From Saccharothrix espanaensis DSM 44229 (lineage in GTDB: Bacteria; Actinomycetota; Actinomycetes; Mycobacteriales; Pseudonocardiaceae), in contig NC_019673.1 in assembly GCF_000328705.1 (NCBI RefSeq), forward strand, positions 5,642,001 through 5,706,000: a stretch of 64,000 nt of DNA, read 5' to 3'. The position numbers were made by a program, and so were the translations under genes. The number at the start of each line of letters is the position of its first letter. Within the stretch, counting starts at the first letter, position 1. A model generated the notes under the pieces. The model saw only the letters and a program-made list of their open reading frames with translations. It did not search any database and was not told where the DNA came from. Positions 34,067 to 42,579 of the stretch are shown here, in pieces.

Positions 34067-34297
34067 AACCCGCCACCTCCACACGGCCGCCACACGCCAC
34101 GGACGGCCCACTCCTCGCCTGGGCACATCATCGCGCACTCACGAACGGGGCGCCGGCCGCCTATGCCCACCCGGGACCACGGGCATGGCGGGGCCGCGCG
34201 CCGATCAGCGAGGAGGACTCGCATCGCAGGCCGTGACCGGCGAGGAACCGCCCGGCCAGGCCGGTCTACCAGGCCTCGTGAACGGGCCGGTGTCCGT

Positions 34298-34627
34298 TCA
34301 GCGCCCGAGCGCGGAGGCGAGTTCCTTCTTCGTCATCGTGGAGCGGCCCTTGATGTTCTTCTTCTTGGCCTCGTTGTAGAGCTGGTCACGGGTGGGCCCC
34401 TGCGGCCCCTGCCGGTTGCCGGAGCGCTGCCCGCCACGGCGCTGCGGCGAGGTGTCCCGGGTCGACGTCCGACTGGCCGTCTTCGACTCGCCGGCCTGCG
34501 CCCGGTTCTTGTTCACGGTCCGGGCGGCGATCTCCTTGGCGCGTTTCGTAGACTCGCCGCGCTCCTTCGCCGAATCCTTGATGTGCTCGTACTGGCGCTC
34601 CCGCTTGGCGTTCGATCCGCTTGGCAT
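34298..34627 (-). CDS. Small basic Rho_N/SAP-domain protein
   Basis: The 109-residue protein is very basic. Residues 1-80 are Lys/Arg/Gln-rich and probably disordered (KRERQYEHIKDSAKERGE, AKEIAARTVNKNRAQAGE). Residues about 78-109 (PTRDQLYNEAKKKNIKGRS then TMTKKELASAL) are a Rho_N helix-extended-helix module, closely like the C-terminus of the ChaB-type protein at 3696-4091 (shared GRSTM-x-K-x-EL). It probably binds nucleic acid. The N-terminal AKRERQYEHIKDSAKERG with AKEIAARTVNK is typical of proteins annotated as plasmid-stabilisation-like, an unproven label. AAGGAGG precedes the ATG. Confidence 0.85.
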   Translation of the reverse strand: MPSGSNAKRERQYEHIKDSAKERGESTKRAKEIAARTVNKNRAQAGESKTASRTSTRDTSPQRRGGQRSGNRQGPQGPTRDQLYNEAKKKNIKGRSTMTKKELASALGR

Positions 34628-34653
34628 GGCAAACCTCCTTTTCCAGTCCTCAG

Positions 34654-34678
34654 GTACCCCTCCGAATACCGTCCACAC
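34654..34678 (-). promoter_or_regulatory. SigB/SigF-type promoter of the small Rho_N gene
   Basis: Minus strand: GTGT, 15 bases, GGGTAC; hexamer ends 26 nt before ATG 34627. It is back to back with the promoter at 34735-34759, whose -35 tetramer is also GTGT. Confidence 0.6.
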
Positions 34679-34734
34679 CTGACGCCGGCGGTGGCCGCGG
34701 GTGCGCTCGATCGGCTCGTACCGCGCCCGGCCGG

Positions 34735-34759
34735 GTGTGGAACGCCTTGTGCCGGGTAG
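34735..34759 (+). promoter_or_regulatory. SigB/SigF-type promoter of the ThDP enzyme gene
   Basis: GTGT, 15 bases, GGGTAG; the hexamer ends 42 nt before ATG 34802, which follows GAGGAGGGAA. Confidence 0.6.
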
Positions 34760-34801
34760 CCGCCCGCTGGAGCGGGACGACGGTGTCGAGGAGGGAACGG
34801 C

Positions 34802-36592
34802 ATGTCCGAGACGGTCGGCGACTACGTGCTCGCCAGGCTGCGTGACTGGGGCGTCGAGCAGGTGTTCGCCTATCCCGGCGACGGCATCAACGGGATCGTG
34901 GCCGCGTTCGGCAAAGCGGACGACAACCCGCGGTTCGTGCAGTCCCGGCACGAGGAGATGTCCGCGTTCGAGGCGGTCGGCTACGCCAAGTTCAGCGGCA
35001 AGGTCGGGGTGTGCCTGGCCACCTCGGGTCCGGGCGCGATCCACCTGCTCAACGGCCTGTACGACGCCAAGCTCGACCACGTTCCCGTGGTGGCGATCGT
35101 GGGGCAGACCGCGCGCAGCGCGATGGGTGGCAGCTACCAGCAGGAGGTCGACCTGCAAGCGCTGTTCAAGGACGTGGCCAGCGCCTACCTCGTGGAGGTG
35201 AACGTCGCCGAGCAGCTGCCCAACGCGCTGGACCGGGCGATCCGCGCCGCCGAGGCCGAACGCGCCCCGACCGCGATCATCATCCCCAGCGACCTTCAGG
35301 AAGAGGAGTACACGCCGCCGAAGCACGCGTTCAAGCAGGTGCCGTCGAGCCCGCCGAGCCGGGTGAAGTCGGTGCTGGTCCCGGACCAGGACGAGATCGC
35401 GCGCGCCGCCGAGGTGCTCGACGCGGGCGAGAAGGTGGCGATCCTGATCGGCCAGGGCGCGCGTTCGGCCGCCGAGGAGGTCGTCCAGGTCGCGGAGCTG
35501 ACCGGCGCGGGCGTGGCCAAGGCGCTGCTGGGCAAGGACGTGCTGTCCGACGAACTGCCGTTCGTCACCGGGTCGATCGGGTTGCTGGGCACCCGTCCGA
35601 GCTACGAGCTGATGCGCGACTGCGACACGTTGCTCATCGTGGGCTCGAACTTCCCCTACAGCCAGTTCCTGCCGCCGTACGGGCAGGCCCGCGCGGTGCA
35701 GATCGACATCGACGGCAAGTTGATCGGCATGCGCTACCCGACCGAGGTCAACCTCGTGGGCGACGCCGGGGCGACGTTGCGGGCGCTGCTGCCCCTGGTG
35801 CGCCGCAAGGCGGACCGGACGTGGCGGGAGAAGATCGAGGGCGACGTCCGCGACTGGTGGGAGACCATGGACCGGCAGGCCGCGCTGGACGCCAAGCCGG
35901 TCAACCCGATGCGGATCGTGTCGGAGCTGTCCGCCAGGGCCCCGCACGACGCGATCTTCACCGCGGACTCGGGTTCGGCCGCCAACTGGTACGCCCGGCA
36001 CCTGCGGATGCGCGGGGACATGCGCGGTTCGCTGTCGGGCACGCTGGCGACGATGGGTCCGGGCGTGCCGTACGCGATCGGGGCCAAGTTCGCCCACCCC
36101 GACCGGCCGGTCATCGCCCTGGTGGGTGACGGCGCGATGCAGATGAACGGCATGGCCGAGCTGATCACCATCGCCCGCTACCGGGAGCTGTGGTCCGACC
36201 AGCGGCTGGTGGTGTGCGTGCTGCACAACAACGACCTCAACCAGGTCACGTGGGAGCTGCGGGCGATGGGTGGCGCGCCGAAGTTCGAGCAGTCGCAGAC
36301 CCTGCCGGACGTGGACTACGCGGGTTTCGCCCGCTCGCTCGGCTTGGCCGCGATCACCGTCGACGCCCCGGACCAGCTCGGCCCCGCGTGGGACCGGGCG
36401 CTGACCGCGAGCGTGCCGACCGTGCTGGACGTCCACTGCGACCCGGAGGTGCCCCCGATCCCGCCACACGCCACGTTCGACCAGTTCAAGTCGGTCACCG
36501 AAGCGATCCTCAAGGGCGACCCGGCGGCGTGGCATCTGATGGCGCAGGGCATCCGCACCAAGGCGCAGGAACTGCTGCCGGGCAAGCGCTGA
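34802..36592 (+). CDS. Thiamine diphosphate enzyme, pyruvate oxidase/acetolactate synthase-like
   Basis: The 596-residue protein has the three-domain ThDP fold. The N-terminal PYR domain holds the catalytic glutamate in FVQSRHEEMSAFEAVGYAKF; the middle domain EIARAAEVLDAGEKVAILIG is the cofactor/FAD-like domain; the C-terminal PP domain has the ThDP motif GDGAMQMNGMAELITIARY ending at LHNNDLNQVTWE. Overall it matches the pyruvate oxidase (PoxB)/pyruvate:quinone group better than acetolactate synthase, but the membrane-binding C-terminal helix of PoxB is absent, so electron acceptor and substrate remain open. A solitary gene with a SigB-type promoter fits a stress/stationary-phase acetate route. 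Confidence 0.85.
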   Translation: MSETVGDYVLARLRDWGVEQVFAYPGDGINGIVAAFGKADDNPRFVQSRHEEMSAFEAVGYAKFSGKVGVCLATSGPGAIHLLNGLYDAKLDHVPVVAIVGQTARSAMGGSYQQEVDLQALFKDVASAYLVEVNVAEQLPNALDRAIRAAEAERAPTAIIIPSDLQEEEYTPPKHAFKQVPSSPPSRVKSVLVPDQDEIARAAEVLDAGEKVAILIGQGARSAAEEVVQVAELTGAGVAKALLGKDVLSDELPFVTGSIGLLGTRPSYELMRDCDTLLIVGSNFPYSQFLPPYGQARAVQIDIDGKLIGMRYPTEVNLVGDAGATLRALLPLVRRKADRTWREKIEGDVRDWWETMDRQAALDAKPVNPMRIVSELSARAPHDAIFTADSGSAANWYARHLRMRGDMRGSLSGTLATMGPGVPYAIGAKFAHPDRPVIALVGDGAMQMNGMAELITIARYRELWSDQRLVVCVLHNNDLNQVTWELRAMGGAPKFEQSQTLPDVDYAGFARSLGLAAITVDAPDQLGPAWDRALTASVPTVLDVHCDPEVPPIPPHATFDQFKSVTEAILKGDPAAWHLMAQGIRTKAQELLPGKR

Positions 36593-36651
36593 CCCCACCC
36601 GGGGCGCTCGCCGCGACCCACGGATCCGGATCCGCGAAGGGGCCTGGAGCG

Positions 36652-36687
36652 GGTCGGTCGCCACCGGCGCACCGGTGGCGACCGATC
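36652..36687. terminator. Bidirectional terminator hairpin
   Basis: A 16-bp stem (GGTCGGTCGCCACCGG and complement, one G-T pair) with a CGCA loop lies between the convergent ThDP enzyme and secreted-protein genes. A second palindrome, CGGATCCGGATCCG, is at 36621-36634. Confidence 0.75.
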
Positions 36688-36700
36688 CGCCCACCCGGGG

Positions 36701-37060
36701 TCAGGGCTTGGGCCACCAGAACCAGTCGGCGCAACCGCTGTGGTCCTCACAGACCCGGAACCGGGCGATCTGGGCGTCGAAGCAGCTCGCCGGGCCCCAG
36801 TTCCCGTCGGATCCGTTGCCGTCCCACACCGAGAAGTGGCGGTCGTCGGCGAGGACGACGTCGGCGTAGACGCCGTTGCCGTCGGCCTCGCCGTCGTAGG
36901 CCGCGGCGCAGCGCTCGTCCGCAGCGGCCTGGTTCGCGCCCCGGCTCAGGACCGTCGCCTGGGCCTGACCGGCACCGAGGACCACCAAGGCCGTCGTCGT
37001 CGCGGTGAGCAGCGCCGCGGACAGCAGCCGTGCGGGACGGCGCGGAGAAGGTGATGTCAT
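36701..37060 (-). CDS. Small secreted cysteine-containing protein
   Basis: The 119-residue product begins with a clear Sec signal (RRPARLLSAALLTATTTALVVLGAGQAQA, cleavage after AQA). The mature part of about 85 residues has four cysteines (ADERCAAAYDGE, ASCFDAQIARFRVCEDHSGCADWFWW) and fits a small peptidase-inhibitor-like or carbohydrate-binding beta protein; the motif FRVCEDHSGCADWFWW recalls peptidase-inhibitor family I36 of actinomycetes. ATG 37060 follows GGAG. No orthologue-level call is made. Confidence 0.75.
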   Translation of the reverse strand: MTSPSPRRPARLLSAALLTATTTALVVLGAGQAQATVLSRGANQAAADERCAAAYDGEADGNGVYADVVLADDRHFSVWDGNGSDGNWGPASCFDAQIARFRVCEDHSGCADWFWWPKP

Positions 37061-37162
37061 GTCGTCACTCCTTCGATGGAGGTGTCGCCGGTCCGAGGCC
37101 CCGAGCAGGTGCTCCGAAGCTGGTTCCGACGTGGTGGACGACTCCGTTCTAGGCCGTCGGGG

Positions 37163-37240
37163 TGTCCCACCATCAGGTGTTGCGGCTGGTCGGGACGGTG
37201 GGACAGGCTGGGACACAGCTCAGCCGGGGCAAGTGGGACA
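37163..37240. promoter_or_regulatory. Cluster of TGGGACA repeats upstream of the HTH-ricin gene
   Basis: TGGGACA occurs at 37199-37205, 37209-37215 and 37234-37240, and inverted as TGTCCCA at 37163-37169. Two copies are exactly ten bases apart, one helical turn. They lie 35-110 bases upstream of the chosen start of a protein with an N-terminal helix-turn-helix-like domain, so they may be its own operator. Confidence 0.4.
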
Positions 37241-37274
37241 GACCCCGGCCGACCGCGCGCCCGAGGAGCCCCGA

Positions 37275-38723
37275 TTGGCCGAGGACACCCCGCCCGGGAG
37301 CACCGACGCGCCCGACCCGCGCACGGCGACCGACATCGCGATGTTCGTGGAACTGCTGCGGCGGCTTCGCACGCGGGCGGGCAACCCCGGCTACAAGAAG
37401 ACCCTGGAGCGGGCGACCCGGGACGAGCACGGCATCCCCAGGATCAGCGGGTCGACCCTCCACCGGGTGCTGGAAGGTCACCAGGACCTGGCCCGGATGC
37501 GCGATCCGGACGTTTTCGTCCGCGAGCTGGTAACCGCGCTCGGCGCGAACCCGCGACCGTGGTCGGAGGCGCTCGACCGGCTGCTGCACCCGGCGACGCC
37601 GGAACCCCCGGTCGAGCCCGCGACCGACACCACACCGGTCAGGCGGACCCGGCGCGGACTCCTGGCCGTGACCGCGGCGGTGCTGCTGGTGGCGGCCGGG
37701 GTCGTGGTCTGGTCGACCGCCGGGCCGCACGAACCGCCGGCCGCGCCCCCGACCGGCCCCGTCCGGCTGTCGATCAGCCTCGCCGCCGATCCCGCGCTGA
37801 GCCTGGCCGTCGACCCGACGGCCGACCCCTCGGTCACCCACACGATCCTGGCCGACGACGCCGCCGGCACCGGCTGGGAGATGGTCGCCCCGTACCACGC
37901 CGGGCCCCGGTCCTGGCAGCTGCGGGCCTCGGGGCGGCTGCTGTCGTGCCTGGAAGTACTGGGAGCCGGTTACGCGGAGGGCACGCTGGTCCAGCAGTAC
38001 GGCTGCAACGGCAGACCGCACCAGCACTGGACGCCCGAACCACAGGAGGACGGCACCCTGCGGTGGATCAACTTCCACTCCGAGCAGTGCCTCACCGCCG
38101 CCGGCACCCGACCGCGCGCCGGAACCGAACTGGTGCAGCGCGAGTGCGACCCGGCGCGCGCAGCGCTCCAGCAGTGGCGCGTGACCACGATCGACACCCC
38201 GCTCCCGCCCACCGTGCCGAACAGCGTCGTCCCGGGCCGCCCGGGTCCGGGGCCGACGGACTACCCGGGTGGCGGCAAGGACCACCCCTGCCACGGCGTC
38301 GGCCCGGCACTCGACCCGAGGGCCACCGCCTGGGCCGCGCAACCCTCCCCGGTCGGTGGGCAAGACCCCGGCGGGGGCCGGGTGTCGATGGGCCCGGACA
38401 CGGCCGGCGCGGTCGAGCTGATGCACGCCACCAGGACCACCGACACCGGCGACCACACCTTCTACTGGGCCGAGGGCTGGATCGCGTTCAGCCCGCACCT
38501 GTTCACCATGTCGTTGCAGTGGACCACCGCACCCGGCTCCGGCGACTGGCACACCTGCACCGTCCCGTTCACCACCGAGCACGGTGCGCACGGGCGGCCC
38601 GCCACCACCGCCCTGCCCCGCTCCCCCGACGGCACCGGACACCTGGCCTTCCGGACCTGCATCACCTACACCCCCGAACTGGAACCCCGGGAACCGATGA
38701 TCAACTGCTCCGGCCGCCACTGA
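37275..38723 (+). CDS. Membrane protein: cytoplasmic HTH-like domain, TM segment, ricin-type lectin domain
   Basis: The 482-residue product has a helical N-terminal domain at about 15-90 (IAMFVELLRRLRTRAGNPGYKKTLERATRD, STLHRVLEGHQDLARMRDPDVFVRELVTALG) resembling actinobacterial XRE-like DNA-binding domains. One membrane segment follows (RGLLAVTAAVLLVAAGVVVW, about 135-155). Residues about 165-305 are a ricin-B-type beta-trefoil: LVQQYGCNGRPHQHWTPE and LVQRECDPARAALQQWRV show the QxW repeats. The last 170 residues are an unrecognised extracellular domain. I chose TTG 37275 because GAGGAG sits 6 nt upstream; starts further upstream lie inside the TGGGACA repeats. Confidence 0.75.
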   Translation: MAEDTPPGSTDAPDPRTATDIAMFVELLRRLRTRAGNPGYKKTLERATRDEHGIPRISGSTLHRVLEGHQDLARMRDPDVFVRELVTALGANPRPWSEALDRLLHPATPEPPVEPATDTTPVRRTRRGLLAVTAAVLLVAAGVVVWSTAGPHEPPAAPPTGPVRLSISLAADPALSLAVDPTADPSVTHTILADDAAGTGWEMVAPYHAGPRSWQLRASGRLLSCLEVLGAGYAEGTLVQQYGCNGRPHQHWTPEPQEDGTLRWINFHSEQCLTAAGTRPRAGTELVQRECDPARAALQQWRVTTIDTPLPPTVPNSVVPGRPGPGPTDYPGGGKDHPCHGVGPALDPRATAWAAQPSPVGGQDPGGGRVSMGPDTAGAVELMHATRTTDTGDHTFYWAEGWIAFSPHLFTMSLQWTTAPGSGDWHTCTVPFTTEHGAHGRPATTALPRSPDGTGHLAFRTCITYTPELEPREPMINCSGRH

Positions 38724-38800
38724 TCACGCCCGCGCCGGCCTTGCCCGAACTGCCGCACCGGCGGAACCTGAGAGGCACCGCACGGGCGTGCCGGCGGGGC

Positions 38801-40306
38801 TCAGTCGGCGGGGGTGCGCAGGCGTCGGGCCGCCAACCTGCCGGAGATCAGCACGGGCGGGATACCGACGCCCGGTGTCGTGCCGCTGCCCGCGAGCACC
38901 ACGTTGCCGCGTCGGAACGGGAGGTTGCGCGGGCGGAACGGGCCGGTTTGGCCGAAGGTGTGGGCGGCCGAGAACGGGGTGCCCGCGGCCTGTCCGCCGG
39001 CGGCCCAGTCGTCGGGGGTGCTCAAGGCGATCCTGGTGACGTCGTCGGCGGAGGCGATCAGCCCGCGTCGCACCAGGGTGTCCACCAGGTCGTCCGCGTA
39101 GCCGGAACCACGCAGGTCCCAGCGCAGCGGGTTGCGGTCGAGGTTCGGGCACGGCGCCAGCAGGTAGTGCAGGTCCCGACCGGGCGGGGCCAGCGACGGG
39201 TCGGTGCGGGTCGGGGTGGTGAGCAGCAACGACGGGTCCGACATCAGCCGACCGCGGGAGATGATCTCGTCGAAGGTGGTCTCCCAGGCGTCGCCGAACG
39301 AGATGGTGTGGTGCGCGAGGCCGTCCACCACGCGCCGCGCGCTCAAGTGCACGACCACCGCCGAGGGCGACCACCGGAGGGTGCGCCGGGGTCGGCCGCG
39401 CAGCAGCCGGGTGGTCTGCCCGGGTCCGGTGGCCAGCACGACCGCGCCGCACGGGATGCGGTCGCCGCCGACCAGGACCGCGGTGACCCGGTCGCCGGTC
39501 CGCTCCAGCGCCAGCGCCTCGGTGTCGCGGCGCACCTCGATCCCGGCGGCGACCGCCGCGGCCTCCATCGCGGCGGGCACCTGCCGCATCCCGCCGCGCG
39601 GGAACCACACCCCCGCGACGGTGTCCATGTAGGCGATGACGGCGTACGCGGCCAAGGCGTCCTGGGGCGCGACCCCCGCGTAGAGCGCCTGGAAGGTGAA
39701 CACCCGTTGCAGGCGCGGATCTCGCAGGAAGCGGCTCACCGCGCCGGTCAGGTTGCCGAACCCGCCCAGCCCGGCCAGCGCGGCGAGGTCCCGGCCGACC
39801 AGGTCGAGCGGCGAGTCGAAGTTGGCCGCGATGAACCGGTCCCGCTGCACCTCGTACAGCCGGGTCAGCCACGCCCGCAGCCGGCGGTACCCGTCCGCGT
39901 CGGCACCGCCGGCGAACTCGCGCACGGCGTGCTCCATCGCGGCGGCGTCGGTGTGCACGTCGATCGCGCTCCCGTCCGCGAAGACCGCGCGGTAGGCGGG
40001 GTCCAGCGGCAGCAGCTCCACCCGGTCGGCCAGGCGGTCCCCGACGGCCGCGAGCGCCTCGTCCACCAGTTCGGGCATCGTCAGCACGGTCGGCCCGGTG
40101 TCGACGCGGTGCCCGTCGACGTCCAGCCTGCCCATCAGGCCGCCGCAGTGGGCGGCCTGCTCCACGACGACCACCTCGTGCCCGTCGCCGCGCAGGTGCA
40201 GCGCGGCGGAGAGCCCGGCGAGCCCCGCCCCGACCACGACGACCGGGCGGGGCGATGCCCGCCTCGTCACGGCGGCGGTCCGGCGGCCGGAACCGGCGGG
40301 GTTCAC
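38801..40306 (-). CDS. crtI: Phytoene desaturase
   Basis: The 501-residue flavoprotein has the CrtI layout: FAD-binding VVVVGAGLAGLSAALHLRGDGHEVVVVEQAAHCGG near the N-terminus, TGPTVLTMPEL, VWFPRGGMRQVPAAM, and the CrtI C-terminal signature RPRNLPFRRGNVVLAGSGTTPGVGIPPVLISGRLAA. It introduces the double bonds that turn phytoene into lycopene (or a less desaturated product). It overlaps the upstream crtE by four bases and ends 77 bases from the convergent HTH-ricin gene. Confidence 0.9.
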   Translation of the reverse strand: MNPAGSGRRTAAVTRRASPRPVVVVGAGLAGLSAALHLRGDGHEVVVVEQAAHCGGLMGRLDVDGHRVDTGPTVLTMPELVDEALAAVGDRLADRVELLPLDPAYRAVFADGSAIDVHTDAAAMEHAVREFAGGADADGYRRLRAWLTRLYEVQRDRFIAANFDSPLDLVGRDLAALAGLGGFGNLTGAVSRFLRDPRLQRVFTFQALYAGVAPQDALAAYAVIAYMDTVAGVWFPRGGMRQVPAAMEAAAVAAGIEVRRDTEALALERTGDRVTAVLVGGDRIPCGAVVLATGPGQTTRLLRGRPRRTLRWSPSAVVVHLSARRVVDGLAHHTISFGDAWETTFDEIISRGRLMSDPSLLLTTPTRTDPSLAPPGRDLHYLLAPCPNLDRNPLRWDLRGSGYADDLVDTLVRRGLIASADDVTRIALSTPDDWAAGGQAAGTPFSAAHTFGQTGPFRPRNLPFRRGNVVLAGSGTTPGVGIPPVLISGRLAARRLRTPAD

Positions 40307-41388
40307 CGCGTCCTCGCCGTGGCCTGCTCCGCCAACGCGACCAGGCGGTCACGGGCGGCCGGGACGAGGGCGGCGGCGTCGAGCGCGCGCAGCCCGGACG
40401 TGGTCAGCGCGGTTATCCGCTCCTCGATCACGGCCACCGCGCCCAGGTCGTGCAGCAGCGCCCGCACGTGGGCCAGCTCGTGGTCGGTGGCCCCGCCTTC
40501 CAGGCAGTCGCGCAGCGCGCGCACGGCGTCCGCCCGGCCGGCGGTGCGGGCCAGGCCGAGCGCGGTCGCCATCAGCGGGGTCCGCTTGCCCTCCCGCAGG
40601 TCCTCGCCCACCGGCTTGCCGGTCACGCGCGCGTCGCCGAACGAGCCCAGCAGGTCGTCGCGGAGTTGGAACGCCACGCCGATGTCACGACCGTAGGCCC
40701 GCAGTGCGTCGATCACGGCCGCCGGCGCGTCGGCGACGGCCGCGCCGAGGTGCAGCGGGCGTTCGACGGTGTACGCGGCGGTCTTGAGCCGGGCGACCCG
40801 CAGACCGGCCGCGACCGATTCCGACCGGGTCGCACCGCCGAGCAGGTCGAGGTGCTGGCCCGCCATCATCTCCGTCCGCATCGCCTGCCACGGCTCCCAC
40901 GCGCGGGTCAGCGCCGAGCCGGGCAGCCCGGCGCGGACCAGGGCGTCGTCCGCCCACGCCAGAGCCAGGTCCCCGACCAGGATCGCGGCGCAGTCGCCGT
41001 AGTGGGTGGCGTCACCGGCCCAGCGCTCACGGCGGTGCCGCGCGGCGAACACCCGGTGCGCCGTGGGACGGCCGCGCCGCGTGGCCGAGCGGTCCATGAC
41101 GTCGTCGTGGATGAGCGCGCAGCACTGGAGCAGCTCCAGGGCGACCAGGGCGCGCACCAGGGCGTCGGCTTCCGGTCCGCCGGCCGCGCCTCCCGCGGCG
41201 CGCCACCCCCACCAGGCGAAGGTGGGGCGGAGCCGCTTGCCGCCGCCGAGCGCCAGATCGGCGAGCGCGTCGCCCAGTTCCGGCGCGAGCCCGCCGTCGC
41301 GGCGCAGTGCCAGGTAGCCCTCCAGCTCCTCCCCCAGACGACGGGGGAGGTCGTCGTCCACGGTCGGCCCGACAGCGGTCAGCGACAT
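40303..41388 (-). CDS. crtE: Geranylgeranyl diphosphate synthase
   Basis: The 361-residue trans-prenyltransferase has both aspartate-rich regions: [24 protein letters not shown] (first, DDxxD) and [26 protein letters not shown] (second, DDxxG form), plus [16 protein letters not shown]. Product length (C20) is inferred from the carotenoid neighbours. The second motif ends in Gly instead of Asp, which is common in actinobacterial CrtE. It is first in the crtE-crtI operon and divergent from crtB. Confidence 0.9.
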   Translation of the reverse strand: MSLTAVGPTVDDDLPRRLGEELEGYLALRRDGGLAPELGDALADLALGGGKRLRPTFAWWGWRAAGGAAGGPEADALVRALVALELLQCCALIHDDVMDRSATRRGRPTAHRVFAARHRRERWAGDATHYGDCAAILVGDLALAWADDALVRAGLPGSALTRAWEPWQAMRTEMMAGQHLDLLGGATRSESVAAGLRVARLKTAAYTVERPLHLGAAVADAPAAVIDALRAYGRDIGVAFQLRDDLLGSFGDARVTGKPVGEDLREGKRTPLMATALGLARTAGRADAVRALRDCLEGGATDHELAHVRALLHDLGAVAVIEERITALTTSGLRALDAAALVPAARDRLVALAEQATARTR

Positions 41389-41530
41389 GCGGCCTCCTCG
41401 CACGGTGGTGTCCTCTGCCAACCAAGCAGCCCCGCCGGACTGCCGCATGATGAACGCGCCTGTCGTGCGGACGGGTCGGCGTCGATCTAGCGTGGGTCCC
41501 GGGTGCCCGAGGACGAGGAGTCGAACCCTG

Positions 41531-42457
41531 ATGTCTGCCGATCGAGAACTCGACGCGGCGAAGATCACCGACCCGGCCATGCGCGCGGCGTACCGGCGGT
41601 GCCGGGCGCTCAACGCCGAGCACGGGCGGACCTTCTACCTGGCCACCCGTCTGCTCCCGCCCGACCGGCGGCCCGCGGTGCACGCGCTGTACGGGTTCGC
41701 CCGCTGGGTGGACGACATCGTGGACGAGGTGGACGACGGCCGCACCGCCGCCCAGCGCGCGGCGGAACTGACGGCGGTGGAAGGTCTTCTGGAGCAGGGC
41801 CTGCGGACGGGCGCGAGCGACAACCCGGTGATCTCGGCGCTGCTGGACACCTCGGGTCGCTACGGGATCCCGCGCGCCCACTTCGAGGACTTCATGTCCT
41901 CGATGCGGATGGACCTGACCGTGACCGACTACCCGACGTGGGACGACCTCGCCCGGTACGTGCACGGTTCGGCGGCGGTGATCGGGTTGCAGGTGCTGCC
42001 CGTGCTCGGCACGACCGTGCCCCGGGCCGAAGCCGAGCCCGCGGCGGCGGACCTGGGCGTCGCGTTCCAGCTCACGAACTTCCTGCGCGACGTCGGCGAG
42101 GACTTGGACCGGGGGCGGGTCTACCTGCCGGCCGACGAGCTCGCGGCGTCCGGTGTGGACCGCGACCTGCTGGTCTGGTCACGGCGGACCGGACGCGCCG
42201 ACCAGCGCGTCCGCGACGCGTTGGCGGCCCAGGTGGCGCGGGCCCGGCGCGCCTACCGGGCGGCCGAACCGGGGCTGCGCGTGCTCGACCCGCGCTCGCG
42301 GCCGTGCGTGGCGACCGCGTTCCGGCTCTACGGGCGGATCCTCGACCTCGTCGAACGCGCCGACTACGACGTGCTGTCGCGGCGGGTGGCGGTCTCGCAG
42401 GGGCGCAGGCTGGTCGTCGCACTGCCCGCCCTCGCCCGCGCCGCCTTCGCCCACTGA
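41531..42457 (+). CDS. crtB: Phytoene synthase
   Basis: The 308-residue protein is a squalene/phytoene synthase: [37 protein letters not shown] has the first aspartate motif, and [22 protein letters not shown] the second. [26 protein letters not shown] lies between. It condenses two GGPP molecules to phytoene. It is divergent from crtE across 142 bases that should contain both promoters, and is followed by a Rieske protein gene after 122 bases with short tandem repeats. Confidence 0.92.
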   Translation: MSADRELDAAKITDPAMRAAYRRCRALNAEHGRTFYLATRLLPPDRRPAVHALYGFARWVDDIVDEVDDGRTAAQRAAELTAVEGLLEQGLRTGASDNPVISALLDTSGRYGIPRAHFEDFMSSMRMDLTVTDYPTWDDLARYVHGSAAVIGLQVLPVLGTTVPRAEAEPAAADLGVAFQLTNFLRDVGEDLDRGRVYLPADELAASGVDRDLLVWSRRTGRADQRVRDALAAQVARARRAYRAAEPGLRVLDPRSRPCVATAFRLYGRILDLVERADYDVLSRRVAVSQGRRLVVALPALARAAFAH

Positions 42458-42503
42458 CAGCGCCGATTGACCGCGCCCACCGACAGCGCCCACTAGCAGC
42501 GCC

Positions 42504-42529
42504 CACTCCACTCGTCCACTCCACTCGTC
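42504..42529. repeat. Two-copy 13-bp tandem repeat in the crtB-DUF5914 gap
   Basis: CACTCCACTCGTC occurs twice in direct succession, preceded by imperfect copies of CAGCGCCCAC at 42484-42506. The repeats are in non-coding DNA; their length is not a multiple that suggests coding. Confidence 0.75.
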
Positions 42530-42579
42530 CACCGGCTTCGTCCACGTCCGACCGGTCCCGCTCTCCAGGGGGAAGACAC

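Noticed and set aside
36621..36634. CGGATCCGGATCCG palindrome as an operator
   Set aside because: It lies between convergent stop codons beside a stronger hairpin and is more likely part of the terminator region.
37076..40696. A 1206-codon plus-strand open frame
   Set aside because: It runs through the HTH-ricin gene in another frame and antisense to crtI and part of crtE; the composition is that of a GC-rich shadow.
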